Shown here one piece after another: positions 1 through 8,612 of a stretch of DNA of 64,000 bases. The notes below the pieces were generated by a model that worked only from the letters and a program-made list of their open reading frames with translations, was not told the DNA's origin and ran no database searches. How positions within the stretch are numbered: position 1 is the stretch's first letter; the number at the start of each line of letters is the position of its first letter. The position numbers and the translations under genes are program-made. The DNA is from Microbacterium sp. AG1240 (lineage in GTDB: Bacteria > Actinomycetota > Actinomycetes > Actinomycetales > Microbacteriaceae). The DNA lies in the NCBI RefSeq assembly GCF_003635115.1, contig NZ_RBXJ01000002.1, forward strand, positions 372,001 to 436,000, read 5' to 3'.

Positions 1-18
1 GTTGCGCGGGAGAGGGCC

Positions 19-1935
19 TCAGCGGGAGGTCGGCAGGTCTTGCCGGGGCAGCGGCTGCGTGTCGAGCCCTTCGTCGGGTGCCTCGGGGGTGGTGTCGACG
101 AGCGGGAGCGAGACGCGGAAGGTCGCGCCGCCGCCCGGAGTGTCGGTGACCGAGACGGTGCCGTTCAGCGCGTCGACGATCGACGCCACGATCGACAGGC
201 CCAGACCCGCACCGCCCGTCTCTCGGGTGCGCGAGGTGTCGGCGCGCCAGAAGCGCTGGAAGATCTGGTCGCGGATCTGCTCGGGCACGCCCTCGCCGTG
301 ATCGATGATCTCGATCCAGCCCATGCCCGCCTCCCGATCGGCTCCGACGCGCAGACCGATGGGCGAGTCGTCGGCCGTGAACCGTCGCGCATTGCCGAGG
401 AGGTTCGCGATGACCTGACGGATGCGGTTCTCCTCCCCGAGCACGATGGGCTCGACGACCTCGGGCTCCGGCTCCAGCACGAGATCCGCCTGCGTGCCGT
501 CGGTGCGCGGACGGCGGCGCAGGCGCGAGAAGGTCGCGCCCGCGATGGCGATGGCCGACGTCGCCGGGATCGTTCGGCGTCGGCCGTCTGCGGGCGGCTT
601 CGGTTCGGCGGGTTCCGTGGGTTCTTCGGGCACGGGAGGCGGCTCAGGGGCGGGGGGAGGGGTGATCTCGGTCGTGTCGTCGACCGTGACGACGCGCTGC
701 GGCGATGCGGCGCGCAGGTCGAGCGCGGCGTCGCGGGCCAGTGGCCGCAGGTCGATCGGCACGATCTCGACGTCTCGTCTCTCGTCGAGGCGGGCGAGGG
801 CCAGGAGGTCTTCGACGAGCACGCCCATGCGGATCGCCTCCTTCTCGATGCGTTCCATCGACTGCGCCACGTCGTCTTCGCTGCGGATGGCGCCCATGCG
901 GTAGAGCTCGGCATACCCGCGCACCGTCACCAGCGGCGTCCGCAGCTCATGGCTGGCGTCGCCGATGAACCGCCGCATCTGGCGCACCGTCGCGTCGCGT
1001 TGACGAAGGGAGGCGTCGACGCGCCCGAGCATGGTGTTGATGGCGGCCTTCAGTCGGCCGACCTCCGTGCCGGGCACGACGTCGGCCATGCGCTGACTGA
1101 AGTCACCGGCGGCGATCGCCATCGCGGTCGTCTCCACCTGCCCGAGTCCGCGGAAGGTCAGGGTGACGAGATAGCGCGTCGCGATCGCGCTGGCGACGAG
1201 GATGAGCAGCGCGAGCACGCTGTAGATGCCCACGAACGTGCCGACCACGCGCTCGGTCGGAGCGAGCGACTGGGCGAGCAACTGCGTATAGAGGATCCCG
1301 CCGGGAGCCTCGAAGAAGTCCACACTGGCGTGGAAGGCCGAGCCGGTCTCGGACGCGGTCAGGGGGAATGCGGTCGTTCCCTGCACGGAGCTCCGCTCCA
1401 GGGTGAACGTCTCGGGGAGCAGTGGTCGGTCCGCGGCCGGCACGGTGCTCGCCACGGCCTCCAGGTCGCCGTCGGGGCCGTAGATGGCCAGGACGTTGCC
1501 GACGGGAGGACTGGTGTCGGTCGCGGTGAGACTGAGCACGCCGCCGAGGTTCTGGATGTCGAACACCGTGCTGCCGATGTCGGTCGTCACCGCCTGCTGG
1601 AGGCTGGCGTCGAGGTTGACGATGAGCGTGTTGCGCAGGAACGCCATCGTGCCCATGCCGGCGGCGAACAGCCCGATGGCGAGCAGGGCCACCGTGACCC
1701 CGGTGACCTTCGCGCGCAGGCTGAGGCCGCGCCACCAATGGGTGACGGCGTCGTGTGTGTCGCTCAGGATGACCCCCGATCGTGCCTCACGGCTCTGCGG
1801 TGGGTCAGACGGTCTTGCCCGCCTTGAGCATGTACCCGAAGCCGCGCTTGGTCTGGATGAGCGGCTCGGTGGAGTGCGGGTCGATCTTGCGCCGCAGGTA
1901 GGAGATGTAGCTCTCCACGATTCCCGCGTCGCCAT
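19..1935 (-). CDS. Two-component sensor histidine kinase
   Basis: Membrane sensor kinase that should phosphorylate the response regulator encoded just upstream. Numbering from the ATG at 1935: TM1 about 76-100, extracytoplasmic sensor domain about 101-230, TM2 about 231-256, HAMP to about 310, HisKA with phospho-acceptor His329 in SHELRTP, N-box around Asn503/Asn511, G1 DHGEGV at 545, G2 GGAGLGLS at 574. A Pro/Glu-rich insertion (about 420-498) separates HisKA from the N-box, which is unusual. The start is uncertain: ATG 1935 is the only ATG/GTG/TTG ahead of TM1, but it lies deep inside the regulator gene and the first ~55 residues look like a shadow of it. A CTG at 1767 (residue 57) is the more natural start. 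Family call firm, start not. Confidence 0.9.
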   Translation of the reverse strand: MATRESWRATSPTCGARSTRTPPSRSSRPSAASGTCSRRARPSDPPQSREARSGVILSDTHDAVTHWWRGLSLRAKVTGVTVALLAIGLFAAGMGTMAFLRNTLIVNLDASLQQAVTTDIGSTVFDIQNLGGVLSLTATDTSPPVGNVLAIYGPDGDLEAVASTVPAADRPLLPETFTLERSSVQGTTAFPLTASETGSAFHASVDFFEAPGGILYTQLLAQSLAPTERVVGTFVGIYSVLALLILVASAIATRYLVTLTFRGLGQVETTAMAIAAGDFSQRMADVVPGTEVGRLKAAINTMLGRVDASLRQRDATVRQMRRFIGDASHELRTPLVTVRGYAELYRMGAIRSEDDVAQSMERIEKEAIRMGVLVEDLLALARLDERRDVEIVPIDLRPLARDAALDLRAASPQRVVTVDDTTEITPPPAPEPPPVPEEPTEPAEPKPPADGRRRTIPATSAIAIAGATFSRLRRRPRTDGTQADLVLEPEPEVVEPIVLGEENRIRQVIANLLGNARRFTADDSPIGLRVGADREAGMGWIEIIDHGEGVPEQIRDQIFQRFWRADTSRTRETGGAGLGLSIVASIVDALNGTVSVTDTPGGGATFRVSLPLVDTTPEAPDEGLDTQPLPRQDLPTSR

Positions 1936-2497
1936 TGAAGTCGTACTCCCAGACGTGGTCGAGGATCTGCGCCTTCGACAGCACCCGGTTCGGATTGAGC
2001 ATGAGGTAGCGCAGCAGCTTGAACTCGGTGGGGCTCAGGTCGATCGAGACGTCGCCGATGGTGACGTCGTGGGTGTCCTGGTCCATGGTGAGCTCGCCCG
2101 CACGGATCACCGACTCCTCGTCGGCCTGCATCGTGCGGCGGAGGATCGCCTGGATGCGGGCGACGATCTCGTCGAGGCTGAAGGGCTTCGTGACGTAGTC
2201 GTCGCCGCCGGAGTTCAGACCCGTGATCTTGTCCTCGGTCTCGTCCTTCGCCGTGAGGAAGAGGATGGGCGCGGTGTATCCCGCGCCGCGGAGGCGCTTG
2301 GTGACGCTGAACCCGTTCATGTCGGGCAGCATCACGTCGAGCACGATGAGGTCGGGTTCCTCTTCGAGTACGGCCGAGATGGTCTGTGCGCCGTTGGCCA
2401 CGGCCCGGACCTGGAATCCGGCGAAACGCAGACTCGTGATGAGCAGGTCGCGGATGTTGGGTTCGTCGTCCACGACGAGGATGCGCGGTGCGTTCAT
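1805..2497 (-). CDS. OmpR-family response regulator
   Basis: A 230-residue DNA-binding response regulator. The N-terminal receiver domain shows the acidic pair in VVDDEPNIRD, the phospho-acceptor Asp in LIVLDVMLPDMNG, and the conserved Lys in VTKPFS. The C-terminal winged helix (about 130-226) carries the OmpR/PhoB signatures LSPTEFKLLRYL and IVESYISYLRRKID. It lies immediately upstream of the kinase gene on the same strand, so the two form one operon; its partner's real start is just after its stop. It resembles the MprA/PrrA/TcrX group, but the exact orthologue cannot be fixed from sequence alone. Confidence 0.95.
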   Translation of the reverse strand: MNAPRILVVDDEPNIRDLLITSLRFAGFQVRAVANGAQTISAVLEEEPDLIVLDVMLPDMNGFSVTKRLRGAGYTAPILFLTAKDETEDKITGLNSGGDDYVTKPFSLDEIVARIQAILRRTMQADEESVIRAGELTMDQDTHDVTIGDVSIDLSPTEFKLLRYLMLNPNRVLSKAQILDHVWEYDFNGDAGIVESYISYLRRKIDPHSTEPLIQTKRGFGYMLKAGKTV

Positions 2498-2552
2498 GGC
2501 CTCATTATCGCGAAGTCGATGATGGATGGGCTGATATCGAACGGATCGGCGG

Positions 2553-4202
2553 CTACGCGGCGGGCGCGAGGATGCCGTCGGCGTCGAGGATCGTGTACGC
2601 GTAGCCCTGCTCGGCGAGGAAGCGCTGCCGGTTCTGGGCGAAGTCCTGGTCGACCGTGTCGCGGGCGATCAGGGTGTAGAAGCTGGCCGTGTTGCCCGAT
2701 TTCTTGGGGCGCAGCAGGCGCCCGAGGCGCTGGGCCTCCTCCTGGCGCGACCCGAACGATCCGGAGACCTGGATGGCGACGGATGCTTCGGGCAGGTCGA
2801 TCGAGAAGTTCGCGACCTTCGACACGACGAGCACCGAGATCTCGCCGACGCGGAACGCCTGGAAGAGCTCCTCGCGCTCGGGGATCGGGGTCGCACCGGT
2901 GATCTTCGGGGCCCCCAGCGACTCGGAGAGCAGGTCGATCTGGTCGAGGTACTGGCCGATCACGAGGATGCGCTCGCCGGAGTGGCGCTCGACGAGTCCG
3001 CGCACCACGTCGATCTTCGCGGGCGCGGTGGCCGCGATGCGGTAGCGGTCTTCGTCGGCGGCCGCCGCGTACTCCATGCGGTCGCCGTCGGGGAGGTCTA
3101 CGCGCACCTCGTAGCAGGCGGCCGGAGAGATGAAGCCCTGGGCCTCGATCTCCTTCCACGGCGCGTCGAACCGCTTCGGGCCGATGAGGCTGAAGACGTC
3201 GCCCTCCCGCCCGTCCTCGCGGACGAGCGTGGCCGTGAGTCCCAGCCGACGCCGTGCCTGCAGATCGGCGGTCAGCTTGAACACCGGTGCGGGCAGCAGG
3301 TGCACCTCGTCGTAGACCACCAGGCCCCAGTCGAGGGCGTCGAGGAGAGCGAGGTGGGCGTACTGGCCGCCGCGCTTGGCGGTGAGAATCTGGTAGGTGG
3401 CGATGGTGACCGGCTTGATCTCCTTCGCCTGCCCCGAATACTCCCCGATCTCCTCCGGGGTGAGCGACGTGCGCCGCAGCAGCTCGTCGCGCCACTGCCG
3501 GGCGCTGACGGTGTTCGTCACGAGGATCAGCGTGGTGGTCTTCGTGTCGGCCATGGCGGCCGCCCCGACGAGGGTCTTGCCCGCGCCGCAGGGGAGAACC
3601 ACGACGCCCGACCCGCCCTCGGTGAAGGTGTCGACCGCCTGCCGCTGGTAGGGGCGGAGCGTCCAGCCGTCCTCGGCCAGGTCGATCTCGTGCGGGGTTC
3701 CGGGGGTGTAGCCGGCAAGGTCTTCGGCGGGCCAGCCGATCTTCAGCAGCTCCTGCTTGATGTGACCGCGCGCCCACGCGTCCACCGCGAACGAGTCGGG
3801 GGAGGGGCGACCGATGAGGAGCGGCTGGATGCGCTTGTTGCGGGCGACCTCGGCCAGCACCGCAGCATCCGTCGACCTCAGCACGAGCGCGCCCTCGGCG
3901 TCTCGTTCGATGACGAGGCGCCCGTAGCGGTTCACGGTCTCGCTGATGTCGATCGTCACCGAGGCGGGCACGGGGAAGCGCGTCCAGCGGCTCAGGGTGT
4001 CGAGCATGTCTTCGGCGGTGTGCCCGGCGGCGCGGGCGTTCCACAGCCCGAGGCGGGTGATGCGGTAGGTGTGGATGTGCTCGGGAGCACGCTCGAGCTC
4101 GGCGAAGACCGCCAGCTCGTGCCGGGCGCTCTCAGCGTCGGGGTGCGCCACTTCGAGAAGCACCGTGCGGTCGCTCTGGACGATGAGGGGGCCGTCAGCC
4201 AT
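2553..4202 (-). CDS. DNA repair helicase XPB (UvrXPB type)
   Basis: SF2 DNA helicase of 549 residues, homologous to eukaryotic XPB/ERCC3 and typical of actinobacteria. Visible motifs: Walker A PCGAGKT (about 204-210), DEVH box in VVYDEVHLLPA (about 296-306), motif III LTATLVREDG (about 322), and motif VI QRLGRLLRPKKSGN near the C-terminus. The N-terminal ~180 residues match the damage-recognition part. ATG at 4202 follows directly on a clear intergenic gap. The neighbour upstream (4255-5976) is the helicase-associated protein that accompanies XPB in Mycobacterium (Rv0861c/Rv0862c order), so the pair probably acts together in DNA repair. Confidence 0.95.
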   Translation of the reverse strand: MADGPLIVQSDRTVLLEVAHPDAESARHELAVFAELERAPEHIHTYRITRLGLWNARAAGHTAEDMLDTLSRWTRFPVPASVTIDISETVNRYGRLVIERDAEGALVLRSTDAAVLAEVARNKRIQPLLIGRPSPDSFAVDAWARGHIKQELLKIGWPAEDLAGYTPGTPHEIDLAEDGWTLRPYQRQAVDTFTEGGSGVVVLPCGAGKTLVGAAAMADTKTTTLILVTNTVSARQWRDELLRRTSLTPEEIGEYSGQAKEIKPVTIATYQILTAKRGGQYAHLALLDALDWGLVVYDEVHLLPAPVFKLTADLQARRRLGLTATLVREDGREGDVFSLIGPKRFDAPWKEIEAQGFISPAACYEVRVDLPDGDRMEYAAAADEDRYRIAATAPAKIDVVRGLVERHSGERILVIGQYLDQIDLLSESLGAPKITGATPIPEREELFQAFRVGEISVLVVSKVANFSIDLPEASVAIQVSGSFGSRQEEAQRLGRLLRPKKSGNTASFYTLIARDTVDQDFAQNRQRFLAEQGYAYTILDADGILAPAA

Positions 4203-4254
4203 AAGGACCGATTCTACCGTGCGGGCAGGTCGTCGAGGCGGTGCGGTCGCCCGT

Positions 4255-5976
4255 TCACGCGACGGGGTGCACGCTCACGATGCTGCGCAGGGGCAGCGTG
4301 CGCTCGACGTCGGCGCCGCGGTCGCGTCCGCGCAGGCGGCCACCGCCGAGCCCGGTGGCCTCAAGGCGGAAGGTGCGCGTGCTGGAGTCGGGGAGGCTCA
4401 CGACGACGTCGACGACGGCGCGGGCGCGCACCGCGTGATCGAGTTCGCGCTCGAGCCACGCGGCGTCGCCGTCCGAGCCGCCCGACCGCAGGCGCAGCAG
4501 GAGGGCCGCGTATTTGTCGGTCGTCGATGCGGGGGAGGGGTCGTCGGCGATCCGTGAGCGGTCGAGGGTGCGCGTCGACCCTGCGCCGTCGACGGCGATC
4601 ACCGGGTAGCGGGCGTCGGCCAGGGCCCAGTAGACGCTGTCGGCGGGGACCCGCGAGATGAGGTCGTCGCCCTCGCGCACGAGGCCGAGCGAGCGCAGCG
4701 CCTGGTCGACGGCGATCGTCGCGATCGTCGCCGGATCTTCGCTCACGACACGGGTGAGCGCGGATGCTTCGTCGCGCTCGACGCGGATGAGACCGTGGCG
4801 GGCGGCCGTGCTCTCGATGACGTACGCGAGAGGCTGCGGGAGCCCCGTCAGAGACACCGTCTCGAGAAAGTCGCGCAGCGACTCCGCGGTCTCGCCGGCC
4901 GTGATCGCCGCGCCGATGGTCGTCGCGGTGAAGCGGTAGGTCGTCGCCTGGGCGCGCGACTCGCGGTTGGCCATCGTGCGCAGGCGCACGTCGAGCTCGG
5001 GGGCCAACGGACCGGGGGCGATGGCGGTGAGGTCGTTCTGCAGGTACAGCCGGTCGACCTCGGTCGGCAGCATCCGTGCCCAGACGTCGGCGTCGACACC
5101 CTCGCCGCGGGCGAGCGGGGCGACCCAGCTCGGCTCGGCGCCGGCCGGGGTGAACAGGCCCCAGGCGACCCAGCGGCGTCGCCACTGCTCGGCCACGGCC
5201 GGCCACGACCGCTGGAACGGGTAGGCGGAGGGCCATTCGACCGCGGGGATCCAGCCGCCGGTCGGCGAGCGGAGGGCTTCGGGCAGCGCATCGCGCAGTC
5301 GGAGGGCCAGCGTCTCCCAGCGGGAGGCGGTCGTCGCGTGCAGCCATTCCCGTCCGGAGCGCGTCACCAGCCAGGTGCGCTCGCGTCCGACGATGAGGCC
5401 GCCCGCGTCGGCGACCTCGACCAGGGGGTCGGCGTCTTCGGCCTGGGTGATGGCCCCCGCCTCCACGAGACGGCGTCGATCTACCGCGCCGAGAGTGCCC
5501 GACCCGATGCGCCCCAGGGGAGCCTCGAGGCACAGCAGCAGCAGATCGGCGAGGGATGCGGCGGAGGTGAACGCCCGTTCCGCGGCGGCGGCGTCGTCGT
5601 CGGGGGTCGAGTCGGGCCGCACGGCCTCGGTGGGTTCGATGAGGGGGAGGCGCTCGCGCACGACGTCGCCCACGGCCTGGAACACGTCGCCGTCGATCGT
5701 CGCGAGCGCGCGCGCGGCGAGGTCGGCGCGCGCGGGGGCGGCGACGGCGGCCTGCGTGGTCACGGCCTCGGCGAGGGCGACGGCTGCGGCGGACGGGAGC
5801 GCGTCGAGGGCGCGGCTGACGGCGCCGGGTTCGAGGAACGCCTCGGCGGCGTCGTAGAGATCACGCCACGTTGCCGTGGCAGAGACGCCTCGTACGGAGA
5901 GCAGCGTCGCGAGCTCCGCGTCGTCGCGCTCGGCGAGAGTGGACGCGAGCGCGCGTTGATCGGAGGCGGGAGGCAT
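4255..5976 (-). CDS. Helicase-associated (Helicase_C_3 type) XPB partner
   Basis: A 573-residue protein matching the large, poorly characterised actinobacterial protein encoded beside XPB (Rv0862c-like, helicase C-terminal/XPB-associated domain family). It has no Walker motifs. It is rich in Ala, Leu and acidic residues, and its C-terminal ~150 residues (after SEDPATIATIAVDQ) correspond to the Helicase_C_3 region. I chose ATG 5976 (MPPASDQRALAS) because upstream in-frame sequence is unlike protein and overlaps the preceding gene. It lies 52 bp upstream of xpb and 2 bp downstream of the small membrane protein gene, so all three are probably cotranscribed. The biochemical role is unknown. Confidence 0.85.
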   Translation of the reverse strand: MPPASDQRALASTLAERDDAELATLLSVRGVSATATWRDLYDAAEAFLEPGAVSRALDALPSAAAVALAEAVTTQAAVAAPARADLAARALATIDGDVFQAVGDVVRERLPLIEPTEAVRPDSTPDDDAAAAERAFTSAASLADLLLLCLEAPLGRIGSGTLGAVDRRRLVEAGAITQAEDADPLVEVADAGGLIVGRERTWLVTRSGREWLHATTASRWETLALRLRDALPEALRSPTGGWIPAVEWPSAYPFQRSWPAVAEQWRRRWVAWGLFTPAGAEPSWVAPLARGEGVDADVWARMLPTEVDRLYLQNDLTAIAPGPLAPELDVRLRTMANRESRAQATTYRFTATTIGAAITAGETAESLRDFLETVSLTGLPQPLAYVIESTAARHGLIRVERDEASALTRVVSEDPATIATIAVDQALRSLGLVREGDDLISRVPADSVYWALADARYPVIAVDGAGSTRTLDRSRIADDPSPASTTDKYAALLLRLRSGGSDGDAAWLERELDHAVRARAVVDVVVSLPDSSTRTFRLEATGLGGGRLRGRDRGADVERTLPLRSIVSVHPVA

Positions 5977-5978
5977 GC

Positions 5979-6245
5979 TCAGCGACCCTTGTTGGCCCGA
6001 GCCCTTCTGACGAAGCTCATCACCAGCACAGCGACGATCAGCGCGAAGGCGAGGGGGAGCCCGAAGCTCGGGAGCAGGATCACCGCGGGCCACAGGCCCT
6101 CGGAATAGTTGGTGACGCCGGCGGGGCGGGAGATGAGCACCGCGAAGAAGCAACCGACGGAGAGCACCAGGAGACCGATCGACATGAACGCGAGGATGCG
6201 GTCGATGCGGCGGACCGGCATGTCTTCGCGGGCTGTGGGACTCAT
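5979..6245 (-). CDS. Small two-TM membrane protein
   Basis: 88 residues with two clear hydrophobic helices (about 17-41 and 52-76) joined by a short loop with Pro and Tyr, and a basic C-terminus (RRARANKGR). No catalytic motif is recognisable. The stop lies 2 bp before the start of the helicase-associated gene, giving a tight operon with it and xpb. Function unknown; the family appears to be a conserved small membrane protein of Microbacteriaceae, but that is inference. Confidence 0.7.
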   Translation of the reverse strand: MSPTAREDMPVRRIDRILAFMSIGLLVLSVGCFFAVLISRPAGVTNYSEGLWPAVILLPSFGLPLAFALIVAVLVMSFVRRARANKGR

Positions 6246-6358
6246 CTCGCTCAGCCTAGCGCCTGCCGGGCGTGTCGTAGGCTGGAGGAGGGGCTCGCCT
6301 GCCCCGACTCCAGAGTCCGTGCACGCACGGACTCCCGTTCTCCCAGCGAGGTTGTGCC

Positions 6359-6742
6359 ATGCCCACCGGCAAAGTCAGGTTCTACGACGAGGAGAAGGGG
6401 TTCGGCTTCATCACCACCGATGACGGCCAGGACGTCTTCCTCCACGCCACGGCGCTGCCCGAAGGCACCCCTGCCCTCAAGGCCGGCGCACGACTCGAGT
6501 TCGGCGTCGCCGACGGCAAGCGCGGCCTCCAGGCCCTCTCGGTGCGCGTGCTCGACGCGCCCCCCAGCCTCGCGAAGCGTGCGCGCAAGCCCGCGGACGA
6601 CATGGCGATCATCGTCGAAGACCTCGTGAAGCTGCTCGACGGCATCGGCGGCGACCTCCGCCGGGGCCGCTACCCGAGCGGTTCGCACTCCAAGAAGATC
6701 GCCGCGGTCCTGCGCAAGGTAGCCGATGACTTCGAAGCCTGA
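6359..6742 (+). CDS. Cold-shock domain protein with C-terminal extension
   Basis: 127 residues. The first ~67 form a cold-shock (OB-fold) domain with the RNA-binding motifs KGFGFIT (RNP1) and DVFLHA (RNP2). The remaining ~60 residues are a basic helical extension (KRARKPADD, SGSHSKKIAAVLRKVADDF), making the protein almost twice the length of a classical CspA. Probably an RNA-binding chaperone in the cytoplasm. Its last 17 bp overlap the DUF3027 gene in another frame, so translation of the two is likely coupled. The gene is divergent from the XPB operon. Confidence 0.93.
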   Translation: MPTGKVRFYDEEKGFGFITTDDGQDVFLHATALPEGTPALKAGARLEFGVADGKRGLQALSVRVLDAPPSLAKRARKPADDMAIIVEDLVKLLDGIGGDLRRGRYPSGSHSKKIAAVLRKVADDFEA

Positions 6743-7295
6743 GCCGGCCGACGCCGAGCTGCTGGCGGCGCACGACCTCGCGATCGCCGCACTCGCGGAG
6801 GTGACGCCCGTCTCCTCGATCGGCGCCCCCGCCGGGTACACGCTCGAAGACGACGGCGTCGTCTCTCTGCGCTTCGCCACGACCCTCCCCGGATACCCGG
6901 GCTGGTTCTGGACCGTGTCGCTCGCTCGCGTCGAGGGCGAAGCCCCCACCGTGCTCGAGGTCGAGCTGCTGCCCGGCGACGGTGCGCTCCTCGCCCCCGA
7001 CTGGGTGCCGTGGGCCGAGCGTCTCGCCGACTACCAGGCCGCGCAGACGGCGCTCGCCGAAGCATCCGAGTCGGACGACGATGATGACGAGTCCGACGAC
7101 GAGTTCGAAGACGACGAAGAAGACGATGATGACGACGACGAGGGCGTGAGCCGCACCCACGGCGGCGACATCGACGGTGTCGAGATCGACGAGCTCGACG
7201 ACGCCACGGCGCAGGACGACGACTCCGACGGGGAGGACCCCGACGAGGACGAAGAGTACTTCGACCGGTCGGAGCCCGCGTCCGACGAGCGGTAG
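6726..7295 (+). CDS. DUF3027 protein with highly acidic tail
   Basis: 189 residues. The first ~110 match DUF3027 (start MTSKPEPADAELLAAHDLA, core LPGYPGWFWTVSLARVEGE, DWVPWAERL). After about residue 115 comes a low-complexity run of Asp/Glu extending almost to the end. The ATG at 6726 lies inside the 3' end of the cold-shock gene, which decides the start and implies translational coupling. The csp/DUF3027/serC neighbourhood resembles Mycobacterium (Rv0871, Rv0883c, Rv0884c). Function unknown; an acidic tail could serve nucleic-acid mimicry or protein contacts. Confidence 0.88.
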   Translation: MTSKPEPADAELLAAHDLAIAALAEVTPVSSIGAPAGYTLEDDGVVSLRFATTLPGYPGWFWTVSLARVEGEAPTVLEVELLPGDGALLAPDWVPWAERLADYQAAQTALAEASESDDDDDESDDEFEDDEEDDDDDDEGVSRTHGGDIDGVEIDELDDATAQDDDSDGEDPDEDEEYFDRSEPASDER

Positions 7296-7336
7296 TCGCT
7301 CCGCAGCATCCGTCCTGCACGATCAGGACCAGAAAT

Positions 7337-7382
7337 GAGAATCGGCGCGGCGCACGGAATCCCGTGCGCCGCGCCGATTCTC
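7337..7382. terminator. Bidirectional terminator between DUF3027 and serC
   Basis: A perfect 21-bp inverted repeat (arms 7337-7357 and 7362-7382) with a 4-nt loop (7358-7361) fills the gap between two convergent genes. There is no long T-run, as is common for actinobacterial hairpin terminators. Confidence 0.85.
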
Positions 7383-7395
7383 GTTCCGGCGTCGG

Positions 7396-8508
7396 TCAGA
7401 GGCGCTCGATCGTGTAGTCGATCGAGCGGATGAGCTGGCGCACGTCGTCGGGCTCGATCGAGACGAAGGTCGCGACGCGCAGCTGGTTGCGCCCGAGCTT
7501 GCGGTAGGGCTCGGTGTCGACGATGCCGTTGGCGCGCAGGCTCTGGGCCACCGCGGCGGCATTGACGTTCGCGTCGAAGTCGATGGTGACCACGACGGGC
7601 GACCGGTCGGCCGGCTCGGCCACGAACGGCGTCGCGATGCTCGACGCCTCGGCCCACTCGTACAGCGCGCCCGACGACTCGCGCGTGCGCGCATCCGCCC
7701 ACGCCAGCCCGCCGTTGCCCGCGATCCACGAGAGCTGCTCGTCGAGAAGCAGCAGGGTCGTGACGGCGGGGGTGTTGAGCGTCTGCTGCAGCCGGGAGTT
7801 GTCGAGGGCGTTCTTGAGGCTGAGGAACTCGGGGATGTAGCGGTCGGATGCGGCGATCCGCTCGATGCGCTCGATGGCCGCGGGTGAGACCGCGGCGAAC
7901 CAGAGTCCGCCGTCGGAGCCGAGGTTCTTCTGCGGAGCGAAGTAGTAGACGTCGGCCTGAGTGACGTCGAAGTCGATGCCGCCCGCGGCGCTTGTCGCAT
8001 CGATGACGGTCAGGGCGCCCGGATCGGCCTCGACGCGGGTGATCGTCGCCGCGACGCCCGTCGAGGTCTCGTTGTGCGGCCAGGCGTAGACGTCGACGCC
8101 GTCGACCGGCTCGGCGGTGGTGCGCGACCCGGGCTCGGCCTTTCGCACGTCGGGCGCCTGCAGCCACGGCGCGGCAGCGGCGGCGGCGAACTTGCCGCCG
8201 AACTCTCCGAAGACCAGGTTCTGGCTGCGGTTCTCGATCAGTCCGAAGGCGGCGGCGTCCCAGAACGCGGTCGACCCGCCGTTGCCGACGATGATCTCGT
8301 AGCCGTCGGGCAGGCGGAAGAGCTCCGCCAGCTGCGCGCGCACGCTGCCGACGAGGTTCTTCACGGGGGCCTGGCGGTGCGAGGTGCCGAGGATCCCCGC
8401 GCCGCGGGTGACGAGGGCTTCGAGCTGGGCCCCGCGGATCTTCGACGGCCCGCAGCCGAATCGACCGTCGGTGGGCAGGAGGTCCTTCGGCAGTTCCACG
8501 TGCGACAT
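7396..8508 (-). CDS. serC: Phosphoserine transaminase
   Basis: 370-residue PLP-dependent class V aminotransferase converting 3-phosphohydroxypyruvate and glutamate to phosphoserine in serine biosynthesis (also the analogous step for pyridoxal in some bacteria). The N-terminus (LPTDGRFGCGPSKIR), substrate loop LGTSHRQAPVKN and the PLP-lysine segment YYFAPQKNLGSDGG match the mycobacterial-type SerC group. Length is normal. It converges on the DUF3027 gene across a 21-bp hairpin and is divergent from the DtxR-type regulator. Confidence 0.95.
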   Translation of the reverse strand: MSHVELPKDLLPTDGRFGCGPSKIRGAQLEALVTRGAGILGTSHRQAPVKNLVGSVRAQLAELFRLPDGYEIIVGNGGSTAFWDAAAFGLIENRSQNLVFGEFGGKFAAAAAAPWLQAPDVRKAEPGSRTTAEPVDGVDVYAWPHNETSTGVAATITRVEADPGALTVIDATSAAGGIDFDVTQADVYYFAPQKNLGSDGGLWFAAVSPAAIERIERIAASDRYIPEFLSLKNALDNSRLQQTLNTPAVTTLLLLDEQLSWIAGNGGLAWADARTRESSGALYEWAEASSIATPFVAEPADRSPVVVTIDFDANVNAAAVAQSLRANGIVDTEPYRKLGRNQLRVATFVSIEPDDVRQLIRSIDYTIERL

Positions 8509-8612
8509 GCGTCGATTCTAGGGTCCGCCCGAGCAGCCGCTCGGCCGCCCCGGCCGGGGGCACGGGGCAGCGGATAGGCTGGAGCGACTCCCTTCGCACG
8601 CCTGAGGACCCC

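Noticed and set aside
40..1827. Long open frame opposite the histidine kinase
   Set aside because: High-GC DNA keeps the complementary frame open; the translation is Arg/Ala-rich with no domain and the minus-strand kinase is unmistakable.
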